The notes below the pieces were generated by a model, which searched no databases, was not told the origin of the DNA, and saw only the letters and a list, made by a program, of their open reading frames with translations. A stretch of DNA of 15,566 nt from Methylocystaceae bacterium. GTDB taxonomy: Bacteria; Pseudomonadota; Alphaproteobacteria; Rhizobiales; Beijerinckiaceae. The stretch lies in the NCBI GenBank assembly GCA_003152255.1, contig PLZT01000206.1, forward strand, positions 1,941 through 17,506, read 5' to 3'. The position numbers and the translations under genes are program-made. Positions 1 to 7,574 of this stretch are shown here, piece by piece (position 1 is the first letter of the stretch; every line of letters starts with the position of its first letter).

Positions 1-2729
1 GCGTTGATCGCCGCGCGTTCGAAAAAAGCGCGCTCCGAGGCGTTGGACGAGGCGATCTTCGGGAAGTGGCATTTGCGCCCGAAAATCGTCGTCACCACGC
101 CATGTTCGCGAACGGTCGCGCGCGTCTTGTCCATGTAGTCGCGAATGCCCGGGAAGCGCTCGAAATAGCGCTTGATGTAGGCGCCCGCCTCCTCGCGCGA
201 AATGCCGAGCTGGTTGGCGAGGCCGAAGGCCGAGATGCCGTAGATGATGCCGAAATTAATCGCCTTGGCGCGGCGCCGCACCTCGGAGGGCATGCCCTCC
301 ACGGGAACGCCAAACATTTCGCTGGCGGTCATCGCGTGAATGTCGAGCCCCGAGGCGAATGCCTTTTTGAGCTGCGGAATATCCGCGACATGCGCGAGCA
401 GCCGCAGCTCGATCTGCGAATAATCCGCCGAGATCAACACGCGTCCAGCTTCCGCGACGAAGGCCGCGCGGATCTTGCGCCCCATTTCGTTGCGCACCGG
501 AATATTTTGCAAATTCGGCTCCGATGACGAGAGCCGTCCGGTCGTCGTCGCGGCTAGCGCATAAGATGTGTGGACGCGGTGCGTTCGCGGATTGACGAAG
601 CCGGGCAGGGCGTCGCTGTAGGTCGATTTCAACTTGGAGAGCTGGCGCCATTCGAGAATGAGCGCCGCGAAACCATTGCCGCCTTCCGCTAGTTCGTCGA
701 GCACGCTGGCCGAGGTCGACCAAGCGCCGGTCGCGGTTTTCTTGGCGCCGGGAAGTCCCATCTTGCCGAACAGAATATCGCCGAGCTGCTTGGGCGATCC
801 CAGATTGAAGCGCTCGCCGGCGGCCGCGTGAATCTCCCCTTCCAGTCGCGCCATCGCCTGCGCGAATTCCCCGGAGAGACGCGAGAGAATCGTCCGATCG
901 ATGGCGACCCCGCGCCGCTCCATCGCGGCGAGCGTCGCGACCATGGGACGCTCCAGCGTCTCGTAAACATTCGTCATGCGCTCGGCGACGAGGCGCGGCT
1001 TCAACACGCGCCACAGGCGTAAACAAACGTCCGCGTCCTCGGCGGCGTATTCGGTCGCCTTGTCCAGCGCGACGCGCGCGAAACCGATGAAATTGCGGCC
1101 CGTTCCGGCGACCTCGCCAAAGGTGATGTTCTTGTGCCCGAGATGTTTTAACGCGAGTTCGTCGAGGCCGTGGTTGTTGCGGCCGGTGTCGAGCGCGTAA
1201 GAGATCAGCATCGTGTCTTCGAGCGGCGCGACATTGACGCCGTGACGCGACAGCACTTGAAGATCATATTTCATATTATGCGCGATCTTCAGCGTCGCCG
1301 CGTCTTCGAGCAGCGGTTTTAGGCGTTCTATCGCCGCCGCCAGCGGAATTTGGCCCGGCGCGAGACCGGCGCCGCCAAAGAGATCTTGCGCGCCCGGCGC
1401 CAGATGGCCGAGCGGAATGTAGCAGGCGCGAGCCGGCTCCAGCGCCAGCGACACGCCGACGAGGTCGCAGCTCATCGCATCGAGCGAACTCGTCTCCGTG
1501 TCCAACGCCACGTCGCCGGCCGCGAAGGCGTCGGCGATCCACTGGTCGAGCCGCTCGAGCGACTGGATCGTCTCATATTTGCTTCGGTCGACGGGCGTCG
1601 CGAGCGCTTGCTTGGCGCGCACGTCGGCGAGCATTCCAGGCGTTTGCGCCGTCGCGTTTTGAGTCTGGGGCGAGGAGGGGGAGGGCGCGTCGGCGGCGCG
1701 CTCGGTCGTTTCGCCGTTACGCCCGCGCCATCCGCCCGGCCCGACAAATTCGGGGTCGGCCTGGATTTGGCCGAGGTCGACATCGTAAAGCTCCGCGACC
1801 CGCCTAGTGATGGTCGTGAACTCCATCGCCTGCAAAAAAGCGATCAGCTTCCTGGCGTCGGGCTCATGCAGCGCAAGATTTTCAAGCGGCGTCTCAACGG
1901 CTACGTCGCGCACCAGTTCGACCAGCTTTTTCGACATGAGAATCAATTCGACGCTTTGCGGATCCGTCAGCGCCTCGCGGCGTTTCGGCTGCTTGATCTC
2001 TCCGGCTCGCGCCAGCAGCGTGTCGAGATCGCCATATTCGTTGATGAGTTGCGCTGCGGTCTTGACGCCGACGCCCTTGGCGCCCGGCACATTGTCGGTG
2101 CTGTCCCCGGCCAGCGCCTGCACGTCGACGACTTTCGATGGCGGCACGCCGAAATAGTCGACGACCTCCTTCTCGCCGATAAACCTCTCGGCGCGGGCGC
2201 CGAATTTGCCCTGCTCGCCCGAGGCGGGGTCGTACATCGCGACGCCTTCGCCGATCAGCTGCATCAGATCCTTGTCGGCGGAGATGATCAGCACGTCGGC
2301 GCCCTTTTCCCGCGCCTGCCGGGCGTAAGTGGCGATCAGATCGTCGGCTTCATAGCGGTCCTGCTCGATCGGCGTCAGGCCAAAGGCGCGCACGGCCGCG
2401 CGCATCAGCGGAAATTGCGACACGAGGTCTTCCGGCGGGTCGGGGCGGTGCGCTTTGTAGTCGGGGTAAAGCTCCTTGCGGAAAGAGTTTTCCGACTTGT
2501 CGAAAATGATGGCGAGATGCGTCGGCGTCATGCCCCCCGCGCCTTCCCGCACGAATTGCAGGAGCTTGGCGCAAAACAGCCGCACCGCCCCGGTGGGGAG
2601 CCGGTCGGAGCGGTAATTATATTTCGCGTCCTGCCTAATCGATTGAAAATAGGCGCGAAACACGAAGGACGAGCCATCGACGAGAAAGACGTGGCTTCCG
2701 GGGCCAAGTGTGTTTTGGGCAGAGGTCAT
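1..2729 (-). CDS. polA: DNA polymerase I, C-terminus cut by window edge
   Basis: Repair and Okazaki-fragment-processing polymerase. I translated the minus strand from the ATG at 2729: 909 codons are open to the left edge. The 5' nuclease domain comes first (FLVDGSSFVFRAYF, YEADDLIATYA, ISADKDLMQL, GDSTDNVPG). A Pro/Ser/Ala-rich linker near residue 360 follows. The 3'-5' exonuclease domain keeps its acidic residues (D410 and E412 in LDTET, D489 in AHNMKYD, Y561 and D565 in YAAED), so proofreading should be active, unlike in Taq-type enzymes. The polymerase domain has motif A (ADYSQIELR, D769) and motif B (RRRAKAINFGIIYG, K822). The reading stops at ERAAINA, the segment just before motif C; by comparison with the 928-residue E. 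coli enzyme about 80 residues are missing. AAAGG lies about 10 bases before the start. The gene faces away from the small gene at 3068. Confidence 0.97.
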   Translation of the reverse strand, partial: MTSAQNTLGPGSHVFLVDGSSFVFRAYFQSIRQDAKYNYRSDRLPTGAVRLFCAKLLQFVREGAGGMTPTHLAIIFDKSENSFRKELYPDYKAHRPDPPEDLVSQFPLMRAAVRAFGLTPIEQDRYEADDLIATYARQAREKGADVLIISADKDLMQLIGEGVAMYDPASGEQGKFGARAERFIGEKEVVDYFGVPPSKVVDVQALAGDSTDNVPGAKGVGVKTAAQLINEYGDLDTLLARAGEIKQPKRREALTDPQSVELILMSKKLVELVRDVAVETPLENLALHEPDARKLIAFLQAMEFTTITRRVAELYDVDLGQIQADPEFVGPGGWRGRNGETTERAADAPSPSSPQTQNATAQTPGMLADVRAKQALATPVDRSKYETIQSLERLDQWIADAFAAGDVALDTETSSLDAMSCDLVGVSLALEPARACYIPLGHLAPGAQDLFGGAGLAPGQIPLAAAIERLKPLLEDAATLKIAHNMKYDLQVLSRHGVNVAPLEDTMLISYALDTGRNNHGLDELALKHLGHKNITFGEVAGTGRNFIGFARVALDKATEYAAEDADVCLRLWRVLKPRLVAERMTNVYETLERPMVATLAAMERRGVAIDRTILSRLSGEFAQAMARLEGEIHAAAGERFNLGSPKQLGDILFGKMGLPGAKKTATGAWSTSASVLDELAEGGNGFAALILEWRQLSKLKSTYSDALPGFVNPRTHRVHTSYALAATTTGRLSSSEPNLQNIPVRNEMGRKIRAAFVAEAGRVLISADYSQIELRLLAHVADIPQLKKAFASGLDIHAMTASEMFGVPVEGMPSEVRRRAKAINFGIIYGISAFGLANQLGISREEAGAYIKRYFERFPGIRDYMDKTRATVREHGVVTTIFGRKCHFPKIASSNASERAFFERAAIN

Positions 2730-3067
2730 GCTTTGCCTTTTAGCAGGATGGCGTCGGTTCCGCGAACGGCGCGGGCGGGGCCATTCGAAACTTCGGGACG
2801 CGGCTCGCGATTTTGAGACAAACGAGAATCGGGCGCGAGCCAAACACGTCAACGTGTCACGATAAAATGATACCGAGTTTGCGCGCGCATGTCCTCGGCA
2901 GCGCGAGCGCCACGCAGCAAGTCATTGAAAACGAATGGGCTATTTTTGATTTTCGCATAATTTTAAAATGCGCTATTCGCCGCATTGCCAACGATTTCAA
3001 ATCGCGTTACCCTGACGGTGATGCGGCAAGCATTTTGGTGCAGAAAACAACAACAGGGGGAAATAAC
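2730..3067. other. Divergent intergenic region, polA and small membrane protein gene
   Basis: This stretch of 338 bases must carry the promoter of polA (minus) and probably that of the small gene at 3068 (plus). It has an AT-rich core at about 2930-2975. A weak plus-strand candidate is TTGCCA at 2985-2990 followed 16 bases later by TTACCC at 3007-3012; the match is poor. No RNA gene or repeat was seen. Confidence 0.4.
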
Positions 3068-3259
3068 ATGGCCACCAGCGTTCACAGCTCCGCCGAAATT
3101 GGCCGGACTCTTCTTTGGATCGCCGGGATCGTCGCTTTCGTCATCGTCGCCTTGACCTGGGTGCCGGATTGGATTTCGCCGGAAGGCAGCAACGGCACGG
3201 GCAACCGCGGCGGCATGGAAGGTGCCGGCGTCGGCTCGACCGCCCGCATGATCAAGTAA
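3068..3259 (+). CDS. Small single-helix membrane protein, function unknown
   Basis: This 63-residue protein is not one I recognise. After a short polar N-terminus (MATSVHSSAEIGR) comes one hydrophobic segment, residues about 14-32 (LLWIAGIVAFVIVALTWV), then a Gly/Asn/Ser-rich tail ending MEGAGVGSTARMIK. It is probably an inner-membrane protein with a short soluble tail. The ATG at 3068 is supported by an AGGGGG ribosome binding site at about 3054-3060. An in-frame ORF extends upstream to 2813, but that part has no coding character and would put the strong SD inside the gene. A textbook terminator follows within 20 bases, so it looks like a real monocistronic gene. There is no evidence for a function. 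Confidence 0.7.
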   Translation: MATSVHSSAEIGRTLLWIAGIVAFVIVALTWVPDWISPEGSNGTGNRGGMEGAGVGSTARMIK

Positions 3260-3275
3260 GCTAGTCAATAGAGTT

Positions 3276-3311
3276 CACGTCCGGGGCTCCGGCCCCGGCG
3301 TGACATTTTTT
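3276..3311 (+). terminator. Rho-independent terminator after the small membrane protein gene
   Basis: The arms CCGGGGC (3281-3287) and GCCCCGG (3292-3298) pair around a TCCG loop. They are extended by CACG/CGTG (3276-3279 with 3299-3302) with one unpaired T, and followed by six T at 3306-3311. It begins 17 bases after the stop codon at 3259. Confidence 0.85.
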
Positions 3312-3433
3312 GCGCATCAGCGCCTCATTAATGCGCTTTTCCAGTCGAAAACAAAAGTTTTTAGCGCCTAACCCCAAATCGACGGCGTTAGGGCTCCTCT
3401 AAGCTCCGGCGAATTTCTCCATGGATTCGGCGT

Positions 3434-4282
3434 TTATGGCGAGCCCCAGAACTCCGGCCAAGCCGGGGATAGCCTCCCGCCCAGTCGCACGGGCGCGATT
3501 TTTGTCGCCAGACCTTCGGCTCCAATCTCGACCGCGACCCCGCACAGCGTCGCCTCGCCTTGCGCGGGCTCGAAGCGGGCGCCGGGCGTCTTGCGGGTGA
3601 AGCGGCGCAGGGGCTCCTCCTTGTCCATGCCGATGACCGAATCATAATCGCCGGTCATTCCGGCGTCCGAAATATAGCCCGTGCCATGCGTCAGGATTTG
3701 ACTGTCGGCGGTCGGCACATGCGTATGCGTGCCGACGACGAGCGAGGCGCGGCCGTCGACGAAATGCGCCATGGCCATTTTTTCGCTGGTGGTCTCGGCG
3801 TGCATGTCGATCATGATCGCGTCGCTGGCGACGCCGAGAGGACAGGCGCCAAGCTCCCGTTCGATCGCCGCGAAGGGGTCGTCGAGCGCGTCCATGAACA
3901 CCCGGCCCTGCACATTGATCACGAGAATCTGTTGGCCTCGCGCCGCCGCATAGAGATTCGCTCCGCGTCCCGGCGCGCCCGGCGGGTAGTTCACGGGCCG
4001 CAGCAGACGGGGTTGCCGCTCGATGAAAACCAGCGCCTCGCGTTGGTCGAAGGCGTGATTGCCGAGCGTCACGCAATCCGCGCCGGCCTGCAGAAATTCG
4101 TCGCAGATGGTCTCGGTGATGCCAAAGCCGCCGGCGGCGTTCTCGCCATTGACGACGACGAAATCCAGCTTCCAGAGCTGGCGCAGCCGGGGCAGCCGCG
4201 CCAGCAGGGCGGCTCGGCCGGCGCGGCCGATCACATCGCCGATGAACAGCAAACGGAGCGGGGCGGGTGTCGAATCGTTCAT
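3434..4282 (-). CDS. YmdB/TIGR00282-family metallophosphoesterase
   Basis: This 282-residue calcineurin-like phosphoesterase belongs to the YmdB group. Characterised members are dinuclear metal enzymes acting on 2',3'- or 3',5'-cyclic nucleotides; the substrate here is not known. All expected metal ligands are present with YmdB-like spacing: D16 (FIGDVIGRAG), E47 and N48 (NGENAAGG), N75 and H76 (TLGNHAFD), H161 (DMHAETTSEK), H186 and H188 (GTHTHVPTAD). There is no signal peptide, so it is probably cytoplasmic. The start at 4282 puts the first beta-strand at residue 10, as usual; the ribosome site is weak (GAAAGAT). It is divergent from pabB, with 169 bases between. In alphaproteobacteria this gene often follows a 5-formyltetrahydrofolate cyclo-ligase gene, which is absent here. 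Confidence 0.9.
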   Translation of the reverse strand: MNDSTPAPLRLLFIGDVIGRAGRAALLARLPRLRQLWKLDFVVVNGENAAGGFGITETICDEFLQAGADCVTLGNHAFDQREALVFIERQPRLLRPVNYPPGAPGRGANLYAAARGQQILVINVQGRVFMDALDDPFAAIERELGACPLGVASDAIMIDMHAETTSEKMAMAHFVDGRASLVVGTHTHVPTADSQILTHGTGYISDAGMTGDYDSVIGMDKEEPLRRFTRKTPGARFEPAQGEATLCGVAVEIGAEGLATKIAPVRLGGRLSPAWPEFWGSP

Positions 4283-4414
4283 GGGATCTTTCGTGGCGGA
4301 GGTCGCCCAATGCCCTTAACGCGCCACGGACGCGCGGGCAATTCGCAAGGCCGGTCAGAATTGGCGCTCTCAAAGGGATTGCTCAACCTATCGGCATTCC
4401 TTAGGGGATACGGA

Positions 4415-4423
4415 TGCTATAGT
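4415..4423 (+). promoter_or_regulatory. Candidate extended -10 promoter for pabB
   Basis: TGCTATAGT has the TGn extension plus a TATAGT -10 hexamer. No good -35 stands 17 bases upstream, which is tolerable for an extended -10 element. Transcription would start near 4430, giving a leader of only about 22 bases before the pabB ATG. That fits the lack of a clear SD next to that ATG (GGAAGG at 4424-4429 is too far). Confidence 0.35.
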
Positions 4424-4451
4424 GGAAGGTCCAATGTGAGCGCCTCCTTAG

Positions 4452-5633
4452 ATGCCTAACACCGCCGATCTATCCGGCCCCGCCGTTCGCCAATCGCGCA
4501 CCGAGACGATTGGCCGCCCCTATGTGCTGTTCGAGGACGGTCGCGACCACGGCCGCGCGCTGCTGTTTGACGCGCCCAAGGAGATCATCGTCGCGCGCGA
4601 CGCTGGCGAGGTCGCGCGGGCCTTCGCCCGCATGGAGGCGGCGTCGCGCGCCGGACTGCATCTCGCGGGCTATGCGAGCTACGAACTGGGCTACGCGCTG
4701 GAGCCAAAATTAGCCGCGCACCCGTCGCCCGAGTCGCGCACCCCGCTGCTGTTGTTCGGCGCCTTCGCCGCGCCCCGCGCCGTCAACCAGGACTTCGGCG
4801 CGGATTTCCCGGAGTCGCGGATTTCGCTTCAGCCGGCCTGGACCTCCGAGGAATATGCCCAGAGATTCCAAAAGTGCCGCGACTATATTTTCGCCGGCGA
4901 CGTGTATCAGATCAACCTGACCTTTCCTCTTTACGGGCGCTTCGAGGGGGAGCCTCTCGCGCTTTACCGCGCGCTGCGCAAGCGCCAGCCTGTCGCCTAT
5001 GGCGGGGTCGTGGCCTTGGGCGGCGAGACGATCGTGTCGCTGTCGCCGGAAGTGTTTTTCGACGCGCGCGACAGGCAAATTCGCGCCCGTCCGATGAAGG
5101 GCACCGCGCGGCGCGGCTTCATGCCCCCCGAGGACATGGCGCGGGCGAAATATCTGGTCGAGGACGAAAAGTCCCGCGCCGAGAATCTGATGATCGTCGA
5201 TCTCCTGCGCAACGATCTGTCGCGGCTGGCCGAGGTCGGCTCGGTCAAGGTCACCGACCTCTTCACCGTGCAGACCTATCCGACGCTGCACCAAATGACC
5301 TCGGGGATCGAGGCGAAGCTGCGCGAAAACGTGACGCTCGCCGAACTGTTTTCGGGGCTATTCCCCTGCGGCTCGGTGACCGGCGCGCCGAAAATCCGCG
5401 CGATGGAGATTATCCGCGATCTCGAATGCGTGGCGCGCGGCGTCTATTGCGGTTCGCTCGGGGTGATTTCGCCAGACGGAGACATGCGTTTCAACGTCGC
5501 GATCCGCACGCTGACGATCTTCCCCGATCATGAGCTGGTCTGCAATGTCGGCTCCGCCATCGTCGCGGATTCGACGGCGCGCGAAGAGTATGAGGAATGT
5601 CTGATCAAGGCGCGATTCCTGACCGGCGCGTGA
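4452..5633 (+). CDS. pabB: Aminodeoxychorismate synthase component I
   Basis: This 393-residue chorismate-utilising enzyme makes 4-amino-4-deoxychorismate, the first step of 4-aminobenzoate and folate synthesis. Ammonia would come from PabA, which is not in this window. The family core runs from about residue 130 to the end: YIFAGDVYQINLT, SLSPEVFF, RPMKGTARRG, IVDLLRNDLSR, TYPTLHQMTSGI, FPCGSVTGAPKIRAMEI, YCGSLGVISPDG. Lysine 216 in PMKGT separates PabB from TrpE and isochorismate synthases, which have Ala there. The protein is shorter than E. coli PabB (453), and the N-terminal half is reduced. It overlaps pabC by 37 bases, so translation is probably coupled. No strong SD precedes ATG 4452. 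Confidence 0.93.
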   Translation: MPNTADLSGPAVRQSRTETIGRPYVLFEDGRDHGRALLFDAPKEIIVARDAGEVARAFARMEAASRAGLHLAGYASYELGYALEPKLAAHPSPESRTPLLLFGAFAAPRAVNQDFGADFPESRISLQPAWTSEEYAQRFQKCRDYIFAGDVYQINLTFPLYGRFEGEPLALYRALRKRQPVAYGGVVALGGETIVSLSPEVFFDARDRQIRARPMKGTARRGFMPPEDMARAKYLVEDEKSRAENLMIVDLLRNDLSRLAEVGSVKVTDLFTVQTYPTLHQMTSGIEAKLRENVTLAELFSGLFPCGSVTGAPKIRAMEIIRDLECVARGVYCGSLGVISPDGDMRFNVAIRTLTIFPDHELVCNVGSAIVADSTAREEYEECLIKARFLTGA

Positions 5634-6283
5634 GCGATTTCGGACTGATCGAAACACTGCTCTGGACGAGGGACGAGGGGTTTTTCCTTCTCGCTGAACA
5701 TCTGGAGCGCTTGCGCCGTTCCTCGGCGCAACTAGGTTTTCGCCACGACGAATCGCGGGTCGTCGAAGCGCTTACGCGAGCGGCGGAAAGTTTTCCGGGC
5801 GCCGCGACAGACCGTTTGCGTGTGAGAATCGTCTTGAGCGGGGATGGCGCGATCGAGTCGAGCGCCGCCCAGATCGAGCCCGTCGCCGAGAACGCGGTCT
5901 GGACGGTCGCGATCGCCGAGCGGCGCTTTGAGTCCAGCGACCCTCTGCTGCGGCACAAGACCACGCGCCGCGAGCTTTACGAGACCGAACTCGCGCGCGC
6001 GAACGCCGACGAAGTCCTCTTCCTCAACGAACGCGATGAGGTCTGCGAGGGCGCGCGCGCGAATGTATTTTTGGCGCGGGAAGGGGTCTTGCTGACGCCG
6101 CCGCTGTCCAGCGGCCTGCTGCCGGGAACCCTGCGCGCGCATCTCTTGCGCGAGGGCCGGGCTCGGGAGGCGGTGCTGCGGCTTGCCGATTTCGAAGGCG
6201 CGGAATTTTACATGGGCAATTCGGTGCGCGGGCTGGTGCGGGGGGCGTTGCGCGGGCGATCATGTGAGCGCCGAACCGCGTGA
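5597..6283 (+). CDS. pabC: Aminodeoxychorismate lyase, class IV aminotransferase fold
   Basis: This PLP enzyme turns aminodeoxychorismate into 4-aminobenzoate and pyruvate, the step after PabB. Fold-type IV marks in the 228-residue reading: FGLIETLLW near residue 15, LAEHLERLRRSSAQLGF, the PLP-binding lysine K121 in LRHKTTRRELYE, NERDEVCEGARANVF (E151) near 144, and TPPLSSGLLPGTLRAHLL near 167. The ATG at 5597 has GAAGAG about ten bases upstream. An in-frame GTG at 5630 forms a GTGA overlap with the pabB stop and would give 217 residues starting right before the conserved core, so the true start is uncertain. The family also covers D-amino acid and branched-chain aminotransferases; the overlap with pabB decides for PabC. 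Confidence 0.88.
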   Translation: MSDQGAIPDRRVSDFGLIETLLWTRDEGFFLLAEHLERLRRSSAQLGFRHDESRVVEALTRAAESFPGAATDRLRVRIVLSGDGAIESSAAQIEPVAENAVWTVAIAERRFESSDPLLRHKTTRRELYETELARANADEVLFLNERDEVCEGARANVFLAREGVLLTPPLSSGLLPGTLRAHLLREGRAREAVLRLADFEGAEFYMGNSVRGLVRGALRGRSCERRTA

Positions 6284-6369
6284 CGCAGCGCGATGGACCG
6301 ACGTGCCCTAGGCCGAAGTAACCGGCCAAAACCAAGGAACATGTCGGGCAGTACAACCGACGCGCCGCG

Positions 6370-6387
6370 TGTCGCCGTAATTCCCAG
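6370..6387 (+). repeat. Repeat copy 1 (TGTCRCCGTAA core), forward
   Basis: TGTCGCCGTAATTCCCAG here matches the reversed copy at 7990-8007 at 17 of 18 bases. It is the outermost left member of a family of four copies around the accessory patch. Confidence 0.65.
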
Positions 6388-6417
6388 CGAGGAGAAGAAC
6401 GAAGCAATACGCTTGCT

Positions 6418-6645
6418 TTATTTTTGTGAAGTTAAGCGTTCCAATCTTTTCTCGTCGGCGCTCTCCAATTTTGCGAGCCCATCGCATTCTTTTGGATCAC
6501 CGTTATTTTCCTTGAGGCATATCTGGTAGGCGCTGACGGATTGAAGCAGCGTTTCGCGCGCATAGTCCACGTCTTCCGGGCGACCGCCGCTTGAAGCGCA
6601 GCCAGCCAAAAGAGCCAGTGCTATGAATGGCAAGAGGTGACGCAT
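6418..6645 (-). CDS. Small outer-membrane-type lipoprotein, function unknown
   Basis: This 75-residue protein has a lipoprotein signal: a charged start (MRHLLPF), a hydrophobic stretch, and the lipobox LAGC with Cys16 as the acylation site. Residue +2 after the Cys is Ala, so export to the outer membrane is more likely than retention. The mature part is about 60 residues, acidic then helical, with two more cysteines (C43 in YQIC, C54 in PKEC) that could form a disulfide in the periplasm. A Lys/Glu-rich helix ends it. I do not recognise the family. The ATG at 6645 has no convincing SD, but the signal sequence fixes the start. It lies between repeat copies 1 and 2. Confidence 0.75.
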   Translation of the reverse strand: MRHLLPFIALALLAGCASSGGRPEDVDYARETLLQSVSAYQICLKENNGDPKECDGLAKLESADEKRLERLTSQK

Positions 6646-7007
6646 GAGAGACTCAACGGGCGAGACCAGCCGAGTTGACGATTATAAGAGAATAGCTTGA
6701 AGAAATAATTACCAATCGGCGCATGGGTTAGGGGTGACGCCACGCCAGTTGCCTCCTCGACCGGCTTCGGCTTTCCGCCGGGTCGCTTCGGCCGGACGGC
6801 TCGTCCCAACGACGCTTCGGCTTTCGATTGCCGCGCCGCGTGATATGATGCTGCGAGCCGGGGAAGACGATGCGGGCGATGCCGCCATGGCGGGAGCTTA
6901 ATTGACGCCCGTTAATTATGCAATTAGTATCATGTCACCGTAATCGAAAGACGCAAGGCTTGGGGGGCGGCTCAACTGACAAAAGGTCATTCGCGCGATA
7001 CGAAGAA
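6646..7007. other. Gene-poor spacer within the accessory patch
   Basis: No convincing gene was found in these 362 bases. A 62-codon minus-strand ORF (6621-6809) has no coding character and overlaps the lipoprotein signal. The stretch holds two direct copies of GCTTCGGCTTTC (6764-6775 and 6814-6825) and repeat copy 2 (6920-6944). A promoter for the lipoprotein gene should lie at its left end; the AT-rich part at 6680-6715 is the likely place, but no clear hexamers stand out. Confidence 0.4.
6920..6944 (+). repeat. Repeat copy 2, left arm of a 25-bp inverted repeat
   Basis: The reverse complement of this segment matches 7996-8020 at 23 of 25 bases. It contains the core TGTCACCGTAA at 6933-6943. 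The arms enclose the decayed genes at 7008-7991, about 1.1 kb apart from end to end. Confidence 0.75.
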
Positions 7008-7424
7008 TCAAGGAGAAAGCATTCTTGCAAAGACACCGCGAACTTCAAGTGTAAGCTCCACGTTTAGACTCTCCTTATTTGGATATATCTCTCTCATCCA
7101 ATTCTTAGAGTTGGCGAACGTTTCCGACAACCCGATGGTCGGCGCTATTCCCTCCCACATGTACAATTGCCAGCCACGCGCAAACTGTTCGTAGTGTTCG
7201 ACAGCAATCTAGTCTGTCGAGGATAACCGAAGCCACTCCAAAATAATGGCGAGATCGTCACGCAACGATTTTGGTGCCTCAGGATGCTTGACGTCCTGAC
7301 ATAATTGCTTAAGGAACTCAGCGCCCTGCAAATATATTAACGTCGAGAAATCTGATTTCTCTGTGAGAGTGATTTCGGAACGCGCACCGGGTCGAACACG
7401 AAGATTTCCAGTCGGCGTCGTCAC
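7008..7424 (-). pseudogene. Remnant of a phage/ICE large polyvalent protein, in-frame stop
   Basis: The minus strand reads in one frame from a GTG at 7424 through a TAG at 7209-7211 to a TGA at 7008-7010. The first part is 71 residues (ITLTEKSDFSTLIYLQGAEF, then LRDDLAIILEWLRLSSTD). The 65 residues after the TAG continue the same protein style: VEHYEQFARGWQLYMWEG, then SLNVELTLEVRGVFARMLSP. From memory this resembles a segment of very large phage and conjugative-element polyproteins, where an ADLSTFLHESGHFFLE-like stretch precedes EKFARGFEAYLMEGKAPS and ELTDEVRGVFDRML. In that comparison the HExxH-like HESGH is replaced here by YLQGA, the reading is broken by TAG, and both ends are missing. 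It is almost certainly dead. Base use is less GC-rich than the core genes. Confidence 0.6.
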
Positions 7425-7469
7425 ATTTATATTTGAATATGATGACGGATTCGACTTTGTGGATGAACG

Positions 7470-7574
7470 CTAAAATTCAGAGAACTCATCAATCAGCGCT
7501 TTCATTTCCGCCATTGCACGTTTTTCGACAGCCAGCAAGTAAGTTAACTCCATGGAATGCGGCTTGCGAAGCAT
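7470..7574 (-). pseudogene. Possible C-terminal continuation of the 7575-7898 gene after a TAA
   Basis: Directly after the TAA at 7575-7577 the same frame stays open for 34 codons to a TAG at 7470-7472. It reads MLRKPHSMELTYLLAVEK then RAMAEMKALIDEFSEF. The second half looks like a helical C-terminus rather than random translation. It could be the lost tail of the neighbouring ORF after a nonsense mutation, or a chance reading. No SD suggests an independent gene. Confidence 0.3.

Noticed and set aside
1350..2816. 488-codon plus-strand ORF opposite polA
   Set aside because: It is the antisense shadow of polA; it has no domain and a shadow-type Arg/Ala/His composition, while polA motifs are complete on the other strand.
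2813..3259. Longer 148-codon version of the small membrane protein gene
   Set aside because: The extra N-terminus is translated intergenic DNA; the strong SD and ATG at 3068 indicate the short form.
3367..3392. CCTAAC/GTTAGG hairpin as a terminator of the phosphoesterase gene
   Set aside because: Six-base stem, 14-base loop and no T run on the minus strand.
3560..4459. 299-codon plus-strand ORF opposite the phosphoesterase gene
   Set aside because: Shadow frame; the minus-strand gene has all metal ligands, and the plus ORF runs into the pabB start.
6312..6328. GGCCG/CGGCC hairpin between pabC and the lipoprotein gene as a terminator
   Set aside because: Followed by A on the plus strand and no T run in the correct position on the minus strand; too short to call.
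6621..6809. 62-codon minus ORF as a gene
   Set aside because: No SD, no protein-like composition, and it overlaps the start of the lipoprotein gene.
6764..6825. Two copies of GCTTCGGCTTTC as a CRISPR or iteron array
   Set aside because: Only two 12-base copies 50 bases apart, with no third copy or associated gene.
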